Assembly: GCA_011799875.1 (NCBI GenBank)
Contig: CM022302.1
Span: 304,059,048-304,123,047, forward strand
Reading direction: 5' to 3'
Source of the DNA: Thinopyrum elongatum
Lineage: Eukaryota; Streptophyta; Magnoliopsida; Poales; Poaceae
Length of the DNA stretch: 64,000 nt
Shown: positions 47,521 to 58,689 of the stretch, piece after piece
How positions within the stretch are numbered: position 1 is the stretch's first letter
Layout: each line of letters begins with the position of its first letter
The notes under the pieces: generated by a model
Seen by the model: the letters and a program-made list of their open reading frames with translations, nothing else
Databases searched by the model: none
Told to the model about the DNA's origin: nothing
Translations under genes and position numbers: made by a program

Positions 47521-48600
47521 TCTTTGGCGCACCAGGTAGTGGGGAAGCGCTTGCGCGAACCCAAGAGTATAAGCAATGTGCCATCTTCATCACCATCTAC
47601 TTCGTCGGCGGCCTCGTTGTTTGTGGCCCCCGACGCGCCAGCTCGAGGAGGAAGCGAGATCGCTCCTTCGCCGCCTTGCCGAGTTTCCATCATCTGTCCC
47701 CGCTGCGGCCACAAGCGGCGGCGGAAACGAGGGATGGCGACAGCATGGCGACCCTGAATGGCTCAAGCAGCGCGGCCACTATGCGCGCCGCATTCGGGGA
47801 AAAGAGCGAGGTGGTAAGGTACATGGTTTCTCCCTCCACCGCTTTCACTTGTCGATGATCGAGCCACCCTGGGTTTTAGCGTCGTCAACGTCGATGAGCC
47901 CGCGCGAAACTTGGTTCAGCATTTGCCCTGCTAAGGGTGAATCCTGAGTATAGCGCTGGTGCAAATCCGTTGATTGATGCCCAAGCAAGCACGCTTCGGT
48001 AGGGCCGTCCGCGCCAGCGTGACCTTTGTGCCAACCGCTGTAAGACTGTCAAAAGTGTAAGTGGAAGGAGGGCGAAACCATCCCAACCTTACGCCGAGTT
48101 CTACCACCCGCAAGAGATTTGTGGGCCCCCCGGCCCTTGCTGAGTGTCCGATAATGTCACGCGAAGGGCCATTCGCCCAAGATATGCGAACGCGGCAAGC
48201 GATCGTAACCAAGAAGGGAGAAAAGTGTGAGCAAAAACCTAAGTTCACTTGATCATTGCTCTTTTATAGATCCAGAATTCGCATTTGCTTATCCCCCAGA
48301 TACAAATGTTCTTTCCTATGGTCAAGCCTTTTGTGTGACGGCACCTTAACGGGTTTGCCTGCGCCCTCGCTCTGTTCCGAGCCTGCTCACGGAGCGGGTG
48401 GCAGCATCAAGGGCTCTTAAAGGAAAAGCTTGCCGGGACGTACTTTTGCTAGCCAAACGCTAAGCACCCGTTCCTTGTAGCAATCGCGGTAGTATGCTAC
48501 CGGCAGGCAGCCAAAACATGTAAAAAGAAACTAACCATATGAACTTCCTTGGATAAAATGCAAGGGGGATAGCATGTGTTCAGAATTAATTAGTACACTA
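47521..48600. other. Element F 5' interior, non-coding
   Basis: After the primer site (TTTGGCGCACCAGGTAG, 47523-47539) this kilobase has only short frames on both strands. It should hold packaging and priming signals, but I see no gag. A small plus-strand frame at 47676-47858 is not recognisable. Confidence 0.5.
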
Positions 48601-48657
48601 GTTTAGCGCAAGCAAAAGAAGTACGATGTCTAAACACCGGACATGCATAATGTTTTG

Positions 48658-49931
48658 TTACAGGGCGGAATGCCAAAGCGAATGGTTCGGAGCCGTGCGT
48701 TCGGCGGTATCGATCAGGCTTTTGATCCAAAGATCAACCTGCTCGGCTTGGATCGCCAGCTTGTCCTCTGCATCCTTCCGCAGGAGCCTCGCGTTGTCCA
48801 GATCCTTCATCAGCTGCTTCTCGTGGACATTGCTAGACTCGATCGAGCTCTCCAAGGTGCCAACCCTGGCCTTCATGTCTTCAATGGTGCCATTGGCAGT
48901 CTCAAGGTCTTGGCTTTTGGAGGAGAGCTACGATTGCACCTCTTTCAGAAGGATCTCTACTTTCTGCGCCTCCTCCTTGAGAGTCACGACTTCCTTGGCA
49001 CTCCCGGCAAGCTCTTTTGTCAGTTTGGCCACCTGTTGGTCAAGATAAACCTTGGCAGTAGATGCAGCGGCAAGATCATCAGCATGCTTCTTCAGTTGGG
49101 CGGCAGAGTCAGCAGTAAGAGCATCCAGTGCTGCCTTGTGCTTGTCCTCCTGCTCCTTAGTACGCTGTTGTACGAGGGCTTCCAGTTCATCATCCTTGGC
49201 GCGGAGGGTGGCCTCAAAGTTCTCCTCCCGGGAAGAGATGCTCTGCTCCCTGGCGTCCAGAAGCGTTGTGCGTTCTGCCAGGCGGGCTTCTCGGGCAGCA
49301 ACATCCTCCTTTGCCATGGAGATCATCTCTTGCTGCCGCAGAAGGACTTGGAGCTGTTTACCGTGCCACTCCTGCAACTTGATGCCTTTGTCCCTCAGCT
49401 TCTGATCTACGCTGTTGGCGGAATTACGCTGCTCCTTGAGTACCTGCCACTTCTGGCCATACCGATTCTGCATTTCCTTGATGCCCGCCACCATGGACTC
49501 TAGAAAGGACAGGTCCAAGACCGCGTCGACAGAGCCATCGGTCTCTCCAACTTGCAGGGACAATGGCGCTATGATGCGCTGGATCTCTTCATCGAGCTCT
49601 GCACTCGTTGCTGCCGAAGAACCGGGGGCTCCGAGGCCAGGTTGGGCAAGCACCAATCCCAGTTGGCTTGAGGTTGGCTGCGGGATCTCAACCAAGGTGC
49701 CAAAAGATGAAGGAGGGCTCATGGTTTGAAGGGGGGGGGGTTTCTCTTCAACCAGCGTCCCCGATCCCGACGCACTGCCAGAGGCCTCCCCTGCTACCTT
49801 CGGGGGCTCTTGGGCGTCCCCGGCAGCATGTTCCTGCCCCTCTGCAGCAGCAATCTTGGCGGCCTCCTCTGCGACATCTTTGCCAATACTGGCCACCTCC
49901 TCCAACAACTCGGGCTCCTCGGCTGATGGTA
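48658..49931 (-). pseudogene. Antisense gene of F, C-terminal coiled-coil exon
   Basis: The exon begins after an acceptor reading TTTTACTTACAG at 49932-49933 and continues to a stop at 48658. Roughly the first 110 residues are Ala/Glu/Pro rich. After that the sequence is a long coiled coil rich in Lys, Glu, Ala, Gln and Leu (for example QQEMISMAKEDVAAREARLA). One in-frame TAG at 48928-48930 interrupts it; the frame then continues KSQDLETANGTIEDMKARV to the end. Many plant PF04195 proteins have such a coiled-coil tail, but its function is not known. It lies opposite to the LTR transcription direction. Confidence 0.7.
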
Positions 49932-50151
49932 CTGTAAGTAAAAGCAAACTAGCAATCATGAGGAGGAAGAAACATTGGAGAACCAAGAACTTGGAGCGGG
50001 GTTATGAAGGAAAAACAGAAAAGTTATCGGGAGTTGTCTGCCGTGGTGGGTCTTCATTTCCCCGACAACCTTAATTGCCGGGACATGGACACCACCCCTT
50101 CCCCGGTAACTATGGTATCGACCTAGGCAGAGCCTTCCGTGGGAGTCCCTG

Positions 50152-50443
50152 TCAGGGTCTCCTCAGCTCAGTCAGCAGGCGGAGTGGGCCCCTCCTGGAA
50201 GGCCACATCCGGGGTAGACTCCCCCTCTTCTCTGATTGGAGATGGGGGTGCTCTTCTACATCATCCTTGGCGGGGGAGATCAGTCCCGTGGATTCACATC
50301 GGGGGCTGGGCTGGGGGCTCGCCACCGGATCGTTCGTGCTGCTCCCCGCCTGGCCTGTGCCTCCCGGGGACTTCGGCAGCTCTGCATGCCTAAGCCTCTT
50401 GGCTTGGTGGATGAGGGTCTCCTCCTCCTCCTCCTCCTCTTCC
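50152..50443 (-). pseudogene. Antisense gene of F, middle exon
   Basis: The exon starts after the acceptor at 50444-50445 with a run of seven or eight Glu, then TLIHQAKRLRHAELPKSPGG, and stays open to a stop at 50152. The reading frame joins perfectly with the upstream exon if an 84-bp intron is removed. The donor for the next intron is not clear. Confidence 0.65.
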
Positions 50444-50527
50444 CTTTCGAAGGCAACAAGCAAGATCGAATTAACAAACCAACAAATATGTTGGACATTG
50501 GATGAGGACAAAGAATATTGTTCTTAC
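50444..50527 (-). other. Predicted 84-bp intron in the antisense gene of F
   Basis: On the minus strand the donor is GA|GTAAGA (GT at 50527-50526) and the acceptor CGAAAG|GG (AG at 50445-50444). Splicing joins MLMDLE to EEEEEE in frame. The intron is AT-richer than its flanks. Confidence 0.65.
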
Positions 50528-51466
50528 TCCAAGTCCATGAGCATGGAGCCCAGCTCGAACTCCCTGGATAGCGGAGGCACTCTGCCTCTCTTCAGGACCG
50601 GGGGAACAGTACTCCCCGGTAGCTTCAAGTCCTTCTTGGGCGGGAGGATCTCCGGCAAGGACGAGCTGCTCGAAGAGCCGGAATCTGATGGGGAGCTGGA
50701 GTCATCTTCCATAACCACCCGTCGCTTGGCGGGAGGGGTCATGGCTTCAGTAAGGCAAGAAAAATTGCGACGCACCACCTCCGCCCCCGTCGCTTTTGGA
50801 GGCGACCTTCTTCACCTTTTTGGCGGGCCTGGGGGATGGGGCTGTTGCTCCCCGGCTGGGCCGCCTGCGAGGACGAGGATCCAAGTCCGGTCTTGGAGCC
50901 TGGGGACCCGCGGCAAGACACTCTTCCCCGGGCGGCACTACCTCTTCGACATCATCCCCTTGCTGGGCTTCTGCCACTGCTGCATACATAGCTTCTATCC
51001 CGGCAGGCTCTTCCGCGGCAGGCCCATCCCCGGCAGGCTCATCCGCAACAGCCTCTTCCGTGGCTCGCCCTTCGCTCCTGTCATGGGAAGACCCCTCACC
51101 TTCAGCTTCCCCCTTCTCTTCCTCCTTTCCTCTTCTGGGCCTTGCTTTCCCGGCGGCCCGAAGCGCTTTGTCCTCCTCAATCCGCCCCTTGATGAACGCC
51201 GCCTCCGCCTGCGAGGTGCGCTTGAACATGTTGGTCTCCACCCTGGTAGCCCTTTCCACTAAGCAGGAGGCCCACGCAAGTTCTTCATCAAGTTCGGGTA
51301 ATTGCCAATCGCCCGCAACCCCATGGGCGTTGCAATCTGGCATCCATTTCAGAATTTGGTCCCGGGGGGAGTTGATGTTCAGCGGGATGACATTTGCCGT
51401 CAATTGGAACGGCCCAAGGCTGCTAAACAATTGTTCGCACAGCCAAGCATGGCCATAGACAGTCAA
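50528..51466 (-). pseudogene. Antisense gene of F, acidic/basic middle region
   Basis: Frame 50747-51466 reads HAWLCEQLFSSLGPFQL, INSPRDQILKWMPDCNAHG, LDEELAWASCLVERATRVET and FKRTSQAEAAFIKGR, then a long Glu/Ala stretch and an Arg/Pro-basic end (RPRRRPSRGATAPSPRPAKK). A shift near 50760 moves it to the 50524-50778 frame (DDSSSPSDSGSSSSSSLPE). The basic stretch could be a nuclear signal, but this is inference. Confidence 0.65.
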
Positions 51467-52325
51467 GTTGTTGCCAGGCCCGGGTACAGTCGCATCCTGT
51501 CCGCGGCTTCCCCGTACAGCAAGGCGAACCTATCCCTCTTTTGCAGCGGCGTGATGCGGCGTCGAAGGAAATTGGCTCCCAGCTTCTTAATGGTTAACCC
51601 GGCAGTCTTCAGGCGGGCGATCCTGTTCAACGCTGGGCTGAGCTTGTCGTCAGTAAGGCCGAATTCCCTCCAGTCATTGCCGCGCTCAATGCATTCCGTC
51701 CGCGCCTGGCAATACTCTGGGGCTTCCTCATCCTGGATCCAGCACCAGTCCGCCCTCCACTCCTCCCATCTGCCGCGCTGCTGACCAGGAAAGTAATCCC
51801 AAGTTTCCCTCGACACCCGAGGCATCCAGCTTATGTTCCCGGAACGGTGGGTCTTGTTCTCCACCCGCGGGACGAAGAAGTGCCGGAACAGATCCACATT
51901 GGGGGCGACCCCGACAAAATTTTCGCACAAATGGGTGAAGATCGCCATGCACACATTGCATTTGGCGTGAAATCCAAGAGGTGGAATCCATATACCACCA
52001 TCATCGCCTCGAAGAAATCTGAGAAGGGGGGACATAGGCCGCATAAGAAATACGAACAGAAGAATCGATATGCATTCGGCGGATCCTTTTTTCCCTCCGC
52101 CAGAACCTTGGGTGTGCCATGCCCCTTTGGAACTTCCGTCCCCCACATATATCCATACCTCGCAACCAGGGCATCGCTATCTAGATTCGACGGGAAGAAG
52201 ATCACATCTCCCCACCGCTTCTTATCCAACTCCGCCGCTCTCTTCTTGTTCCCTTCTGTGGCTGCTGTCTACGTGGAGGCCGCACGCTTCCCCTTGTCGG
52301 CAGTAGTTTTCTTCCCCATCCTTAT
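51463..52325 (-). pseudogene. Antisense gene of F, PF04195-like domain
   Basis: The gene starts at an ATG at about 52325 (MGKKTTADKGKR), with a TAG after AAST. The domain reads LDKKRWGDVIFFPSNLDSD, FSDFFEAMMVVYGFHLLD, FTHLCENFVGVAPNVDLFRH, EEWRADWCWIQD and RITPLQKRDRFALLY. These match the layout of the plant 'putative gypsy type transposon' family (PF04195, Transposase_28), a domain known from extra genes of Tat-type retrotransposons. A one-base shift near 51955 and another near 51480 break it. The molecular function of the family is unknown. Confidence 0.75.
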
Positions 52326-52712
52326 GAGCAATGGAGGGGTGGATGGTCGAGCAAGGCGATTGGAAGCAAGAATGGGCGCGGGGTCGCTGCATGGCTTGAG
52401 GAAGAAGATGAAGGATGGAGAAACGGGTGCAAATGAGCCGCGCCTCTCCGCATTTTTCAACTTTATGGGAGCGAATGTGGGGGAGAGGAGCGGTTCGTCG
52501 CCACCTTCCCTCAGAAAGTTACCGTTTGACATTAATTGCTACAGTCCCACAACCCCACGGCCTACGGTAATTACGCGGAATGGACGTTGGATTGACTGGT
52601 CATCATAACAAATCGCTGCACGCGCAGCATATCTTCAACACGTGTCCGTGCACCGTTTTGGGGCCTAACCCAACGTGCCCAGCGACACGTATGGCTTAGG
52701 CCCGGGGGCTTC

Positions 52713-53662
52713 TATCGTGGTACACAACCAGGGGTGTATGTTTCCCCCTGACTTGTGCCCGGACAAGCAAGTCTCTGACACGACAACAACAAAGCAAACT
52801 GTGCCAAGCATTCAGGCCAAGGCCAAGCAGAAGAGATAGCTCTTTGGGAAATCAAAGGGCAGATCAAGAAGACCAAGACCAACCAAATAAGCAAGATATC
52901 ACTAAGGAAGGCAACCTCCCTTGCCAGGCAGGCGAGCCTGGCGGGGTCGAGGTTGCTCCAAGGACAAGCCTCAAGACTCCCCTGGTAGGCTTGACGGGGA
53001 TGCAGAAGGCGGATCACCCCGCCAAGGCTCCACCGCTCCACCTCACAACAACGCAAGTCGCCTATCAATGTGGTGTCGAGCCCCGAGGTGATTATGTAGC
53101 TGTTATCTGGCACGTGGCAGCCATTTCCAAGGAAGATCATCCCTAAATGACACCCGTCTAGGAGACGTGTCATGTAGACAGGCGAGGAAGTGGCTGAATG
53201 GCACGACAAGGCTTGTCGGGCCACGCCATGATGTGACACTAAGTGGTGCATTTAATGCACTCTGTCCTATCTGCAGAGTTAGGTATGATAGCATTGTGGC
53301 TATCTAATCAGTGCATAATGACTGTTTTGCCATTGTGGTGACCCCTTGACCTATAAAAGGAGGGCCATGGCTACCTTAGAAAGGATTTGGACCCACATAC
53401 TCTCATACGCGCATAGCTGCTCTCGTCCCCAAGGCGACCTTGCCGGGCAAGAGCGCCGTGCCTCCACCACGGTCCATTCATCAATCCACCAAAGCAGGAG
53501 TAGGGTTTTACGCCTCGCGGTGGCCCGAACCTGGGTAAAAACTGCCCGTGTCATCGCTGTCGTGCTGCTCTATGCATTCTGCTCTTTGTGCAATGTGCTC
53601 GTCCCCCTTGCCGAACCACAAGGGGCCGATGGCCCCATAGGTGCTTGTGTGATACCACGACA
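52713..53662 (+). repeat. Element F 3' LTR
   Basis: The 950-bp LTR starts TATCGTGG where the 5' LTR has TGTCGGGG, so its terminal TG has become TA. The promoter core TATAAAAGG is at 53352-53360. It ends CACGACA, followed by GTTAG. Confidence 0.9.
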
Positions 53663-53667
53663 GTTAG

Positions 53668-53840
53668 AATGGTAAATGGCATGATCTTGGGAAAGATTTG
53701 GGAATGATAAACCACTTGGGAGAGGAAGAAATGAAGATCTCCCAGGTTTCAAGTCCGTAGAACTGCTCCAAAAAGAAAATCAGAGCAAAAACCAAATAAA
53801 ATCAAAAGAAAAAGAAAGGGCCAAAAACTAGGGTGTTACA
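53668..53840 (-). mobile_element. Element G 3' LTR, right (starting) part
   Basis: On the minus strand the LTR begins TGTAACACCCTAGTTTTTGG at 53840. It continues at 46578 on the other side of F. Confidence 0.8.
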
Positions 53841-55439
53841 AACCTTCCCCCCTTAAACAAATTTTGTCCTCAAGATTTGGTTGCTCAGGGAACAAGTATG
53901 AATATGCCTTAAGGAAACCGTATCTGCTTACTGTTTATTGTTCCCTCAAGAATTTCATATGATCTGCTTACCTTGCTCTGGGGTGGTTTGCTTCACCTTT
54001 CCCCAAATTCTGACGGGTCTTTCCTCATATGTCAAATCCTTATGATGACATTGATTCATTCATACCTGCCAGTAATATCCAAGAGATCTGAGCATGAATT
54101 TTCCTGTTAGTGCGATACCTTTGCCTTTCTTCCATCGGATTGATCAGATGAATGCATGTCTTCCGATTTCAAACAATGCTGAGAATCATGGATACTCTCC
54201 TAACGGAATATGACTACCTGTAGATGGTACTGACTTATCTTGATTTGTTTCTTTGGCTCGAGTATGAGATATGTACCAAAGATTCGAGTGGCTTCTGTTG
54301 TGAGCAATATAAAGGGGTATGGACTGATAGCTGTAGCATACCTCAAACATTAGCATCTTGAGACTAGACTGACAGGTTTTCTGGCGGGAAAATACTTTTT
54401 ATGACAGGTTATCCATGTACTCGGTTTTACCTGTGAGTATACCTGGTTTGAGTTGATTGTTCGGCTTTTGACTTAACCATTCGTGGTAATAGGCTGTGAG
54501 ATGCTTTAACACCGACGCTGAAGTCAAACTGCTGAAGTTGCAAAGGAATCTTGGATCTGACGGAACAGACTTGGATATTTCATTTTGACAATCCCTGAGC
54601 ACGTGCCGTTGGACAGACGGAGTAACAGCACAAGAGAGTAGGCCTCAGAGCATTTGTCCCCACTGCTCCATATGGAATTAGGGTCTCAAGCTGACTTGGG
54701 TATCCCGACCCTGATGATCATGCAAAAATCATCATACCTTTGTTGTCAGTCTCACCCTTTGACGGTCATGATTTTCCTTGCTAGGATACCTTACTGAAAT
54801 AGCTTGGGCACATATGTCCTTGATTCTTCTTGCGACCATGGATGTGGTTAGTGCAATATTTTGGCATCATTCCTTGTGCTTGTTTTCTGACCTGAACCCT
54901 TACCTATATGACATATACTCGGAGCTTGTAGCTGTATAGAGCTCATTCTTGTGGCCAATCAAGAGTGTGATAAGAGTTCATGATATCACCTTGTCAGGTG
55001 CGGGAATAATGACGTTGGTAGCCATTGTCAAGACTATTGATGCTGCGTTGTCTGCTTCACACTTGTCACCACATGAAATGTCTATTTGACTTTCTTCCTT
55101 TGGCAAAGCTCATGATATTGCTGGATTCTTACCTTCCTTTGGTAGATATGTTTGAACATAGTTGAATCCTTGTGTGAGTGACTTGCATGACCGGGGACAC
55201 ATGCTCACTATATGTAGCCGAACAATCGATTCTTGAGGTAGGCATATGTCTTGACTGATTTGTGCTTCTGACAAAATTTTTGTGAATCTGATCCTTGGGT
55301 AGTACTGTCATATACTGCTAACTCACTGTGCCATATCTTGTAGTAATACTAAATACAGCGTGTAGTGTCGTACTGAAGAAGGCAAGGTGTCGTGGGTTGG
55401 AAATTATCTGAATGACTTGCTGAAGAAGACCAGATAGCT

Positions 55440-55740
55440 TATGCTCGAAGCTTTTGTCTTGGTAGCGTGTTGGAGAAGCCTGTGTTCAGTACTTGAGAAG
55501 CTTCTCCTCTGGTTGCTTTTGGAGAAAGATTCAATTCCTTATGTCAGAAGCCTTTACCGAGGTATCTTGCCGAGGAAGAATGGATATCTTCCCCAGGAAG
55601 CTATTCATATATTATACTGAGGAAGATTAAAGATCGTTGCATCACAAGCTTCTTCCGATAACATGTGGAGGAAGACTGAGTTTCTTATACCAGAAGCTTC
55701 ACACTGAAATATGTAGACTTAAAGGTATACCTCTAATGTT
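55440..55740. repeat. ~50-bp tandem repeat in element G
   Basis: The box GAAGC or CAAGC recurs at 55447, 55497, 55547, 55597, 55645 and 55693: period 50 three times, then 48 twice. Several units also hold a GGAGGAAGA or GAGGAAGA box half a unit later. Confidence 0.8.
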
Positions 55741-56552
55741 TTGCAGCTAGTCACTTGCATAAGAAGAAATGTTTAACTGTCTTTCTTACTGAATACTGAA
55801 CTCATAGCACATTCTGTCCTTCTTCCGGAGTATAACATACTTCAAGTTTCCTTCATAGTTGAATCAGACTGTATATAAATCATACCTTTGACTAGAAATA
55901 TATCTTTTACCTTGTAGCTGACTTGTCTTCCTGCGGGTTTGATCATTAATGGGGTGAAGATTGTCGACTTGATGCTGATAGTCAATCCAGGGTATCATTT
56001 GTATCCCGAGTAGATATTCCCTAGGTAACGCAGTTAACTGAGAATGTCATATTGTTTAGCTTAGCTTCCAAATATTTGAAATCCGTGCTTCTTTGAGTCT
56101 GGTGTTGGGTAATGAGCAACTTTCATAAGGGGAAAATAAGGTAACACCGAAGGCCCAAAAAGAAGCAAATGAAATAAATCAACCAAACAAAAGCACACGA
56201 AAGGCATTCAGATCACGCATACGCAATGTCCACATCTTACTGCTATGCACAACAATATGCATTCCTACTTAGGCACACAAATCTCACGGAAAGTCCGGTA
56301 CTTATGATCTAGCATGCTGTGACGGTGTGCACGAGGATGAATCAACGTGTGCAAGGATTGGTATAAACATAGCTACACCAAGTGCTGGCTTAGCCAGGTA
56401 GCAACCTGGACTAGCTCAGAGGTGAGGACGTACTTGGTAACCATGTAGCGGGAGATGAATGTCACCACCACATCATCATCAAGCGGACGGAAGGGATCCG
56501 TACTCGCCCAAGGAATAAGATAGCGGTGGAAAGCAGAGTCTGCTGGTATTGC

Positions 56553-56565
56553 CCTGTTCTGATAA
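56553..56565 (-). other. Decayed primer-binding site of element G
   Basis: The minus strand reads TTATCAGAACAGG, close to the tRNA-Met type TGGTATCAGAGCAGG. It lies seven bases from TGAT (56572-56575), taken as the start (plus strand) of the other LTR, which is cut by the CACTA insertion. Confidence 0.6.
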
Positions 56566-56577
56566 CTAAGGTGATTA

Positions 56578-57960
56578 CACTACAAAAAAAATACACTTCC
56601 GTGATGATACGTGTTTGTCACAGTAGGTCATGTTTTCTGTCATGCATGTACATCCATGACGATTTTATGACAGAATCAAGATAGTCATACCTGTGATGTC
56701 GTAGAAGTGTTCCATGACATTACCAAAATTATAATCACGGAAGTGTCCACTTCCATGATGATAAATCGCGCGTCATAGAAGTGCTTTCGTCAAGGGTAAC
56801 CGACACGTGGCATCCACCGTAACGGGTCACCATTAAGCTATCAGGTCCGGTTTTGGATCCGATAACCCACTAACAGCCACGACCAATGGCGATTTTCCAC
56901 GTGTAAAATTCTCCTTGGTCGACGGACCCACGTGTCAGCTCCACGTTGGCACAGATGTCAACCGTCCATTGGACAAGAATCGCAAATGAAACGTTGACAT
57001 GTGGGATGGCCCAATAGAGGCCCAATAACAGGCCCACAAGATTTTGTCAGATCTAATTGGCCGGCCCATTAACAGTCGAACATTTTCTGGACCAAATTAC
57101 GGCCCACATCAGATACGGGCCGTTAAAGGACTGCAATATTCTGGGCCAGTTTACGGCCCATTTCAGATCCGGATCGTTAACAGCCTGCAATAGTTTGGGC
57201 CAAATTACGGTCCATACCAGATCCAGCCCGTTAACTGACTTTCATTTCTTGGGCCAAATTACGGCCCATAACAGATACGGCCCTTTAACAGCTACTGTGC
57301 CATCGGGCCCATTGGGGGCCTGATTTGCTCTTTAGCCTCTTAATGGCCCGTTTAACAGTTTGGCCCGATATTAGTTTCGGCCTGTCAGCGGCCCAGTCTA
57401 CATATGGGCCTCTTTCGGCCCGATTTTGCTTTCGGCCATTTAAAGGCCCAAGTTGCACCTGGGCCTAATTCTGGTCCGTAGTTACTTTGGGCTTCTTAAC
57501 GACCTGTAGTCTTCGTGGATACATTCTAGCCCAAACTACCTATCAGCCCGTTAAAGGCCCTTGAGAGTGTTGGGCCTAATTTTGGCCCGTTATACATCCG
57601 GCCTACTTCCCGCCCATCATGTAATTGGGTCAGCCAAGGCCCAAAAGCATTTCAGCCAGTTAATGGCCCGTCACACAAATGGGCCAATAATGGGCCGATG
57701 TATATTACAGCGTGCTGTCGGCCCGTGAATTGTTTGCACAATTAAGGCTCAATCTAGTTCTTAACCTGTTAAAAGCCAATTTAATTTTCCAGCCCATTTA
57801 AGGCAAGAGGTTTACTCGGCCTTTTAAAGGCCCGAAACTAATAGTGGGCCAGATTAAGACTAGACCTAACTAATGGCCCAAGATGATTGTAGGCCCACGG
57901 TTCGGCCCGTACTTGAGATTGGCGACCGACCAGTTTTAGTACCAAAATTATTTTTTTATA
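56578..57960 (+). mobile_element. Element H: CACTA transposon terminus and subterminal region
   Basis: Starts CACTACAAAAAAAATACAC at 56578, the typical terminus of CACTA (En/Spm) transposons. The three bases before it (TTA) could be the target duplication. Subterminal motifs alternate in direction, for example ACTTCCGTGATGAT near 56594 and ATCACGGAAGTG followed by CACTTCCATGATGAT at about 56732-56763; in this superfamily such motifs bind the transposase. A GGCC-rich part follows. I find no matching GTAGTG end, so the other terminus is outside the window or lost. Element H probably runs to at least about 62300. Confidence 0.8.
57047..57290. repeat. 54-bp tandem repeat in the CACTA subterminal region
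   Basis: The GGCCCA/GGTCCA box recurs at 57101, 57155, 57209 and 57263, an exact 54-base period over four units. More degenerate GGCCC-rich units continue to about 57880. Because 54 is 18 codons, one frame stays open and gives an 18-residue repeat; this is probably a by-product. Confidence 0.85.
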
Positions 57961-58689
57961 AACCTAACCTATTGGCTCATTGCGCTCCGATCGAAGATTA
58001 CGACCTTTTCTCAGAGCGACGAAATAAACAGCAAATAAATTACAGCATCATGACGAAGAATAAACCTAGACTATACAATAAAGAAATTACAGCATATTAC
58101 ATCCCCTGGGCTTCAAAGTTCGCCGCAAGTGATAATAAAGGGAAACTAGACTGCAGATTCCATAAACTGGGCAGGTCGCCACCAGTGGAAGTAAACAAGC
58201 CGACAAAATAATAGACAGAACCAACAGCACTTCAACACAGTTCAAGAAAGGTTAGCCCAGCCCAGGAGCTGCAGCGCAAGTAGCTTAGCAACCTGATGAG
58301 ACTGCGCTTGTTTGACAATTATATCCACCAACTTAAGCTGCATAGCATCAATAGACATCCTGTACTTATGGTTAATCTTGCATAGAGATTGGAGTTCTAG
58401 TAGGATTGGAGCGGAAGCATGTCTTTCTGCTTGAATTTCAGACTGAAAAAGTCGAACAGATTCAGGCGGCGACTTCATCGAGCTTGTGTCACTGAGTAAG
58501 TTCGACACTACATCAAGACATGACTTTGTGGTTGTATCCCTACCCTCAAGATGTGTTGCCTTCTTATCTAGAATATATGTTAGAGGGACAAACAATGGGT
58601 TCATCTCACTATCATTGTGGCAGCTCTTCCTAGCATCAGTGTTGTCACCCTGAAAGAGAAACAAGTAGGTAGATAATAGGTTTTTGCAT

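Larger units (their letters stand above)
46579..53662 (+). mobile_element. Element F: non-autonomous LTR retrotransposon carrying an antisense gene
   Basis: A 7.08-kb plus-strand element inserted in G's LTR. Flanks are GCTAG (46574-46578) and GTTAG (53663-53667), a target duplication with one changed base. It has two LTRs (46579-47520, 52713-53662), a primer site from 47522 and a purine-rich tract before the 3' LTR. No gag, protease, reverse transcriptase or integrase is visible on either strand. Its long frames lie on the minus strand and form one decayed gene of the PF04195 type. Its LTRs and primer site resemble those of A, so A-like elements probably supplied the proteins for its movement. 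Confidence 0.85.
53841..56571 (-). mobile_element. Element G interior (2.7 kb, coding lost)
   Basis: The interior lies between a polypurine tract (AAGGGGGGAAGG on the minus strand, 53841-53854) and the primer site at 56553-56565. Next to the tract the minus strand still reads EQPNLEDKICLRGE, the usual end of a gypsy polyprotein. No other pol or gag block is clear, and no frame exceeds 70 codons. It is too short for an autonomous element. It contains a 50-bp tandem repeat (55440-55740). Confidence 0.7.

Noticed and set aside
50075..51262. 395-codon plus-strand frame in element F
   Set aside because: It is antisense to the PF04195-type gene, has no domain and is Pro/Ser/Arg/Gly low-complexity.
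57057..57323. 88-codon protein with 18-residue repeats
   Set aside because: It follows directly from a 54-bp non-coding tandem repeat in a CACTA subterminal region. It is kept only as a finding, not as a gene.
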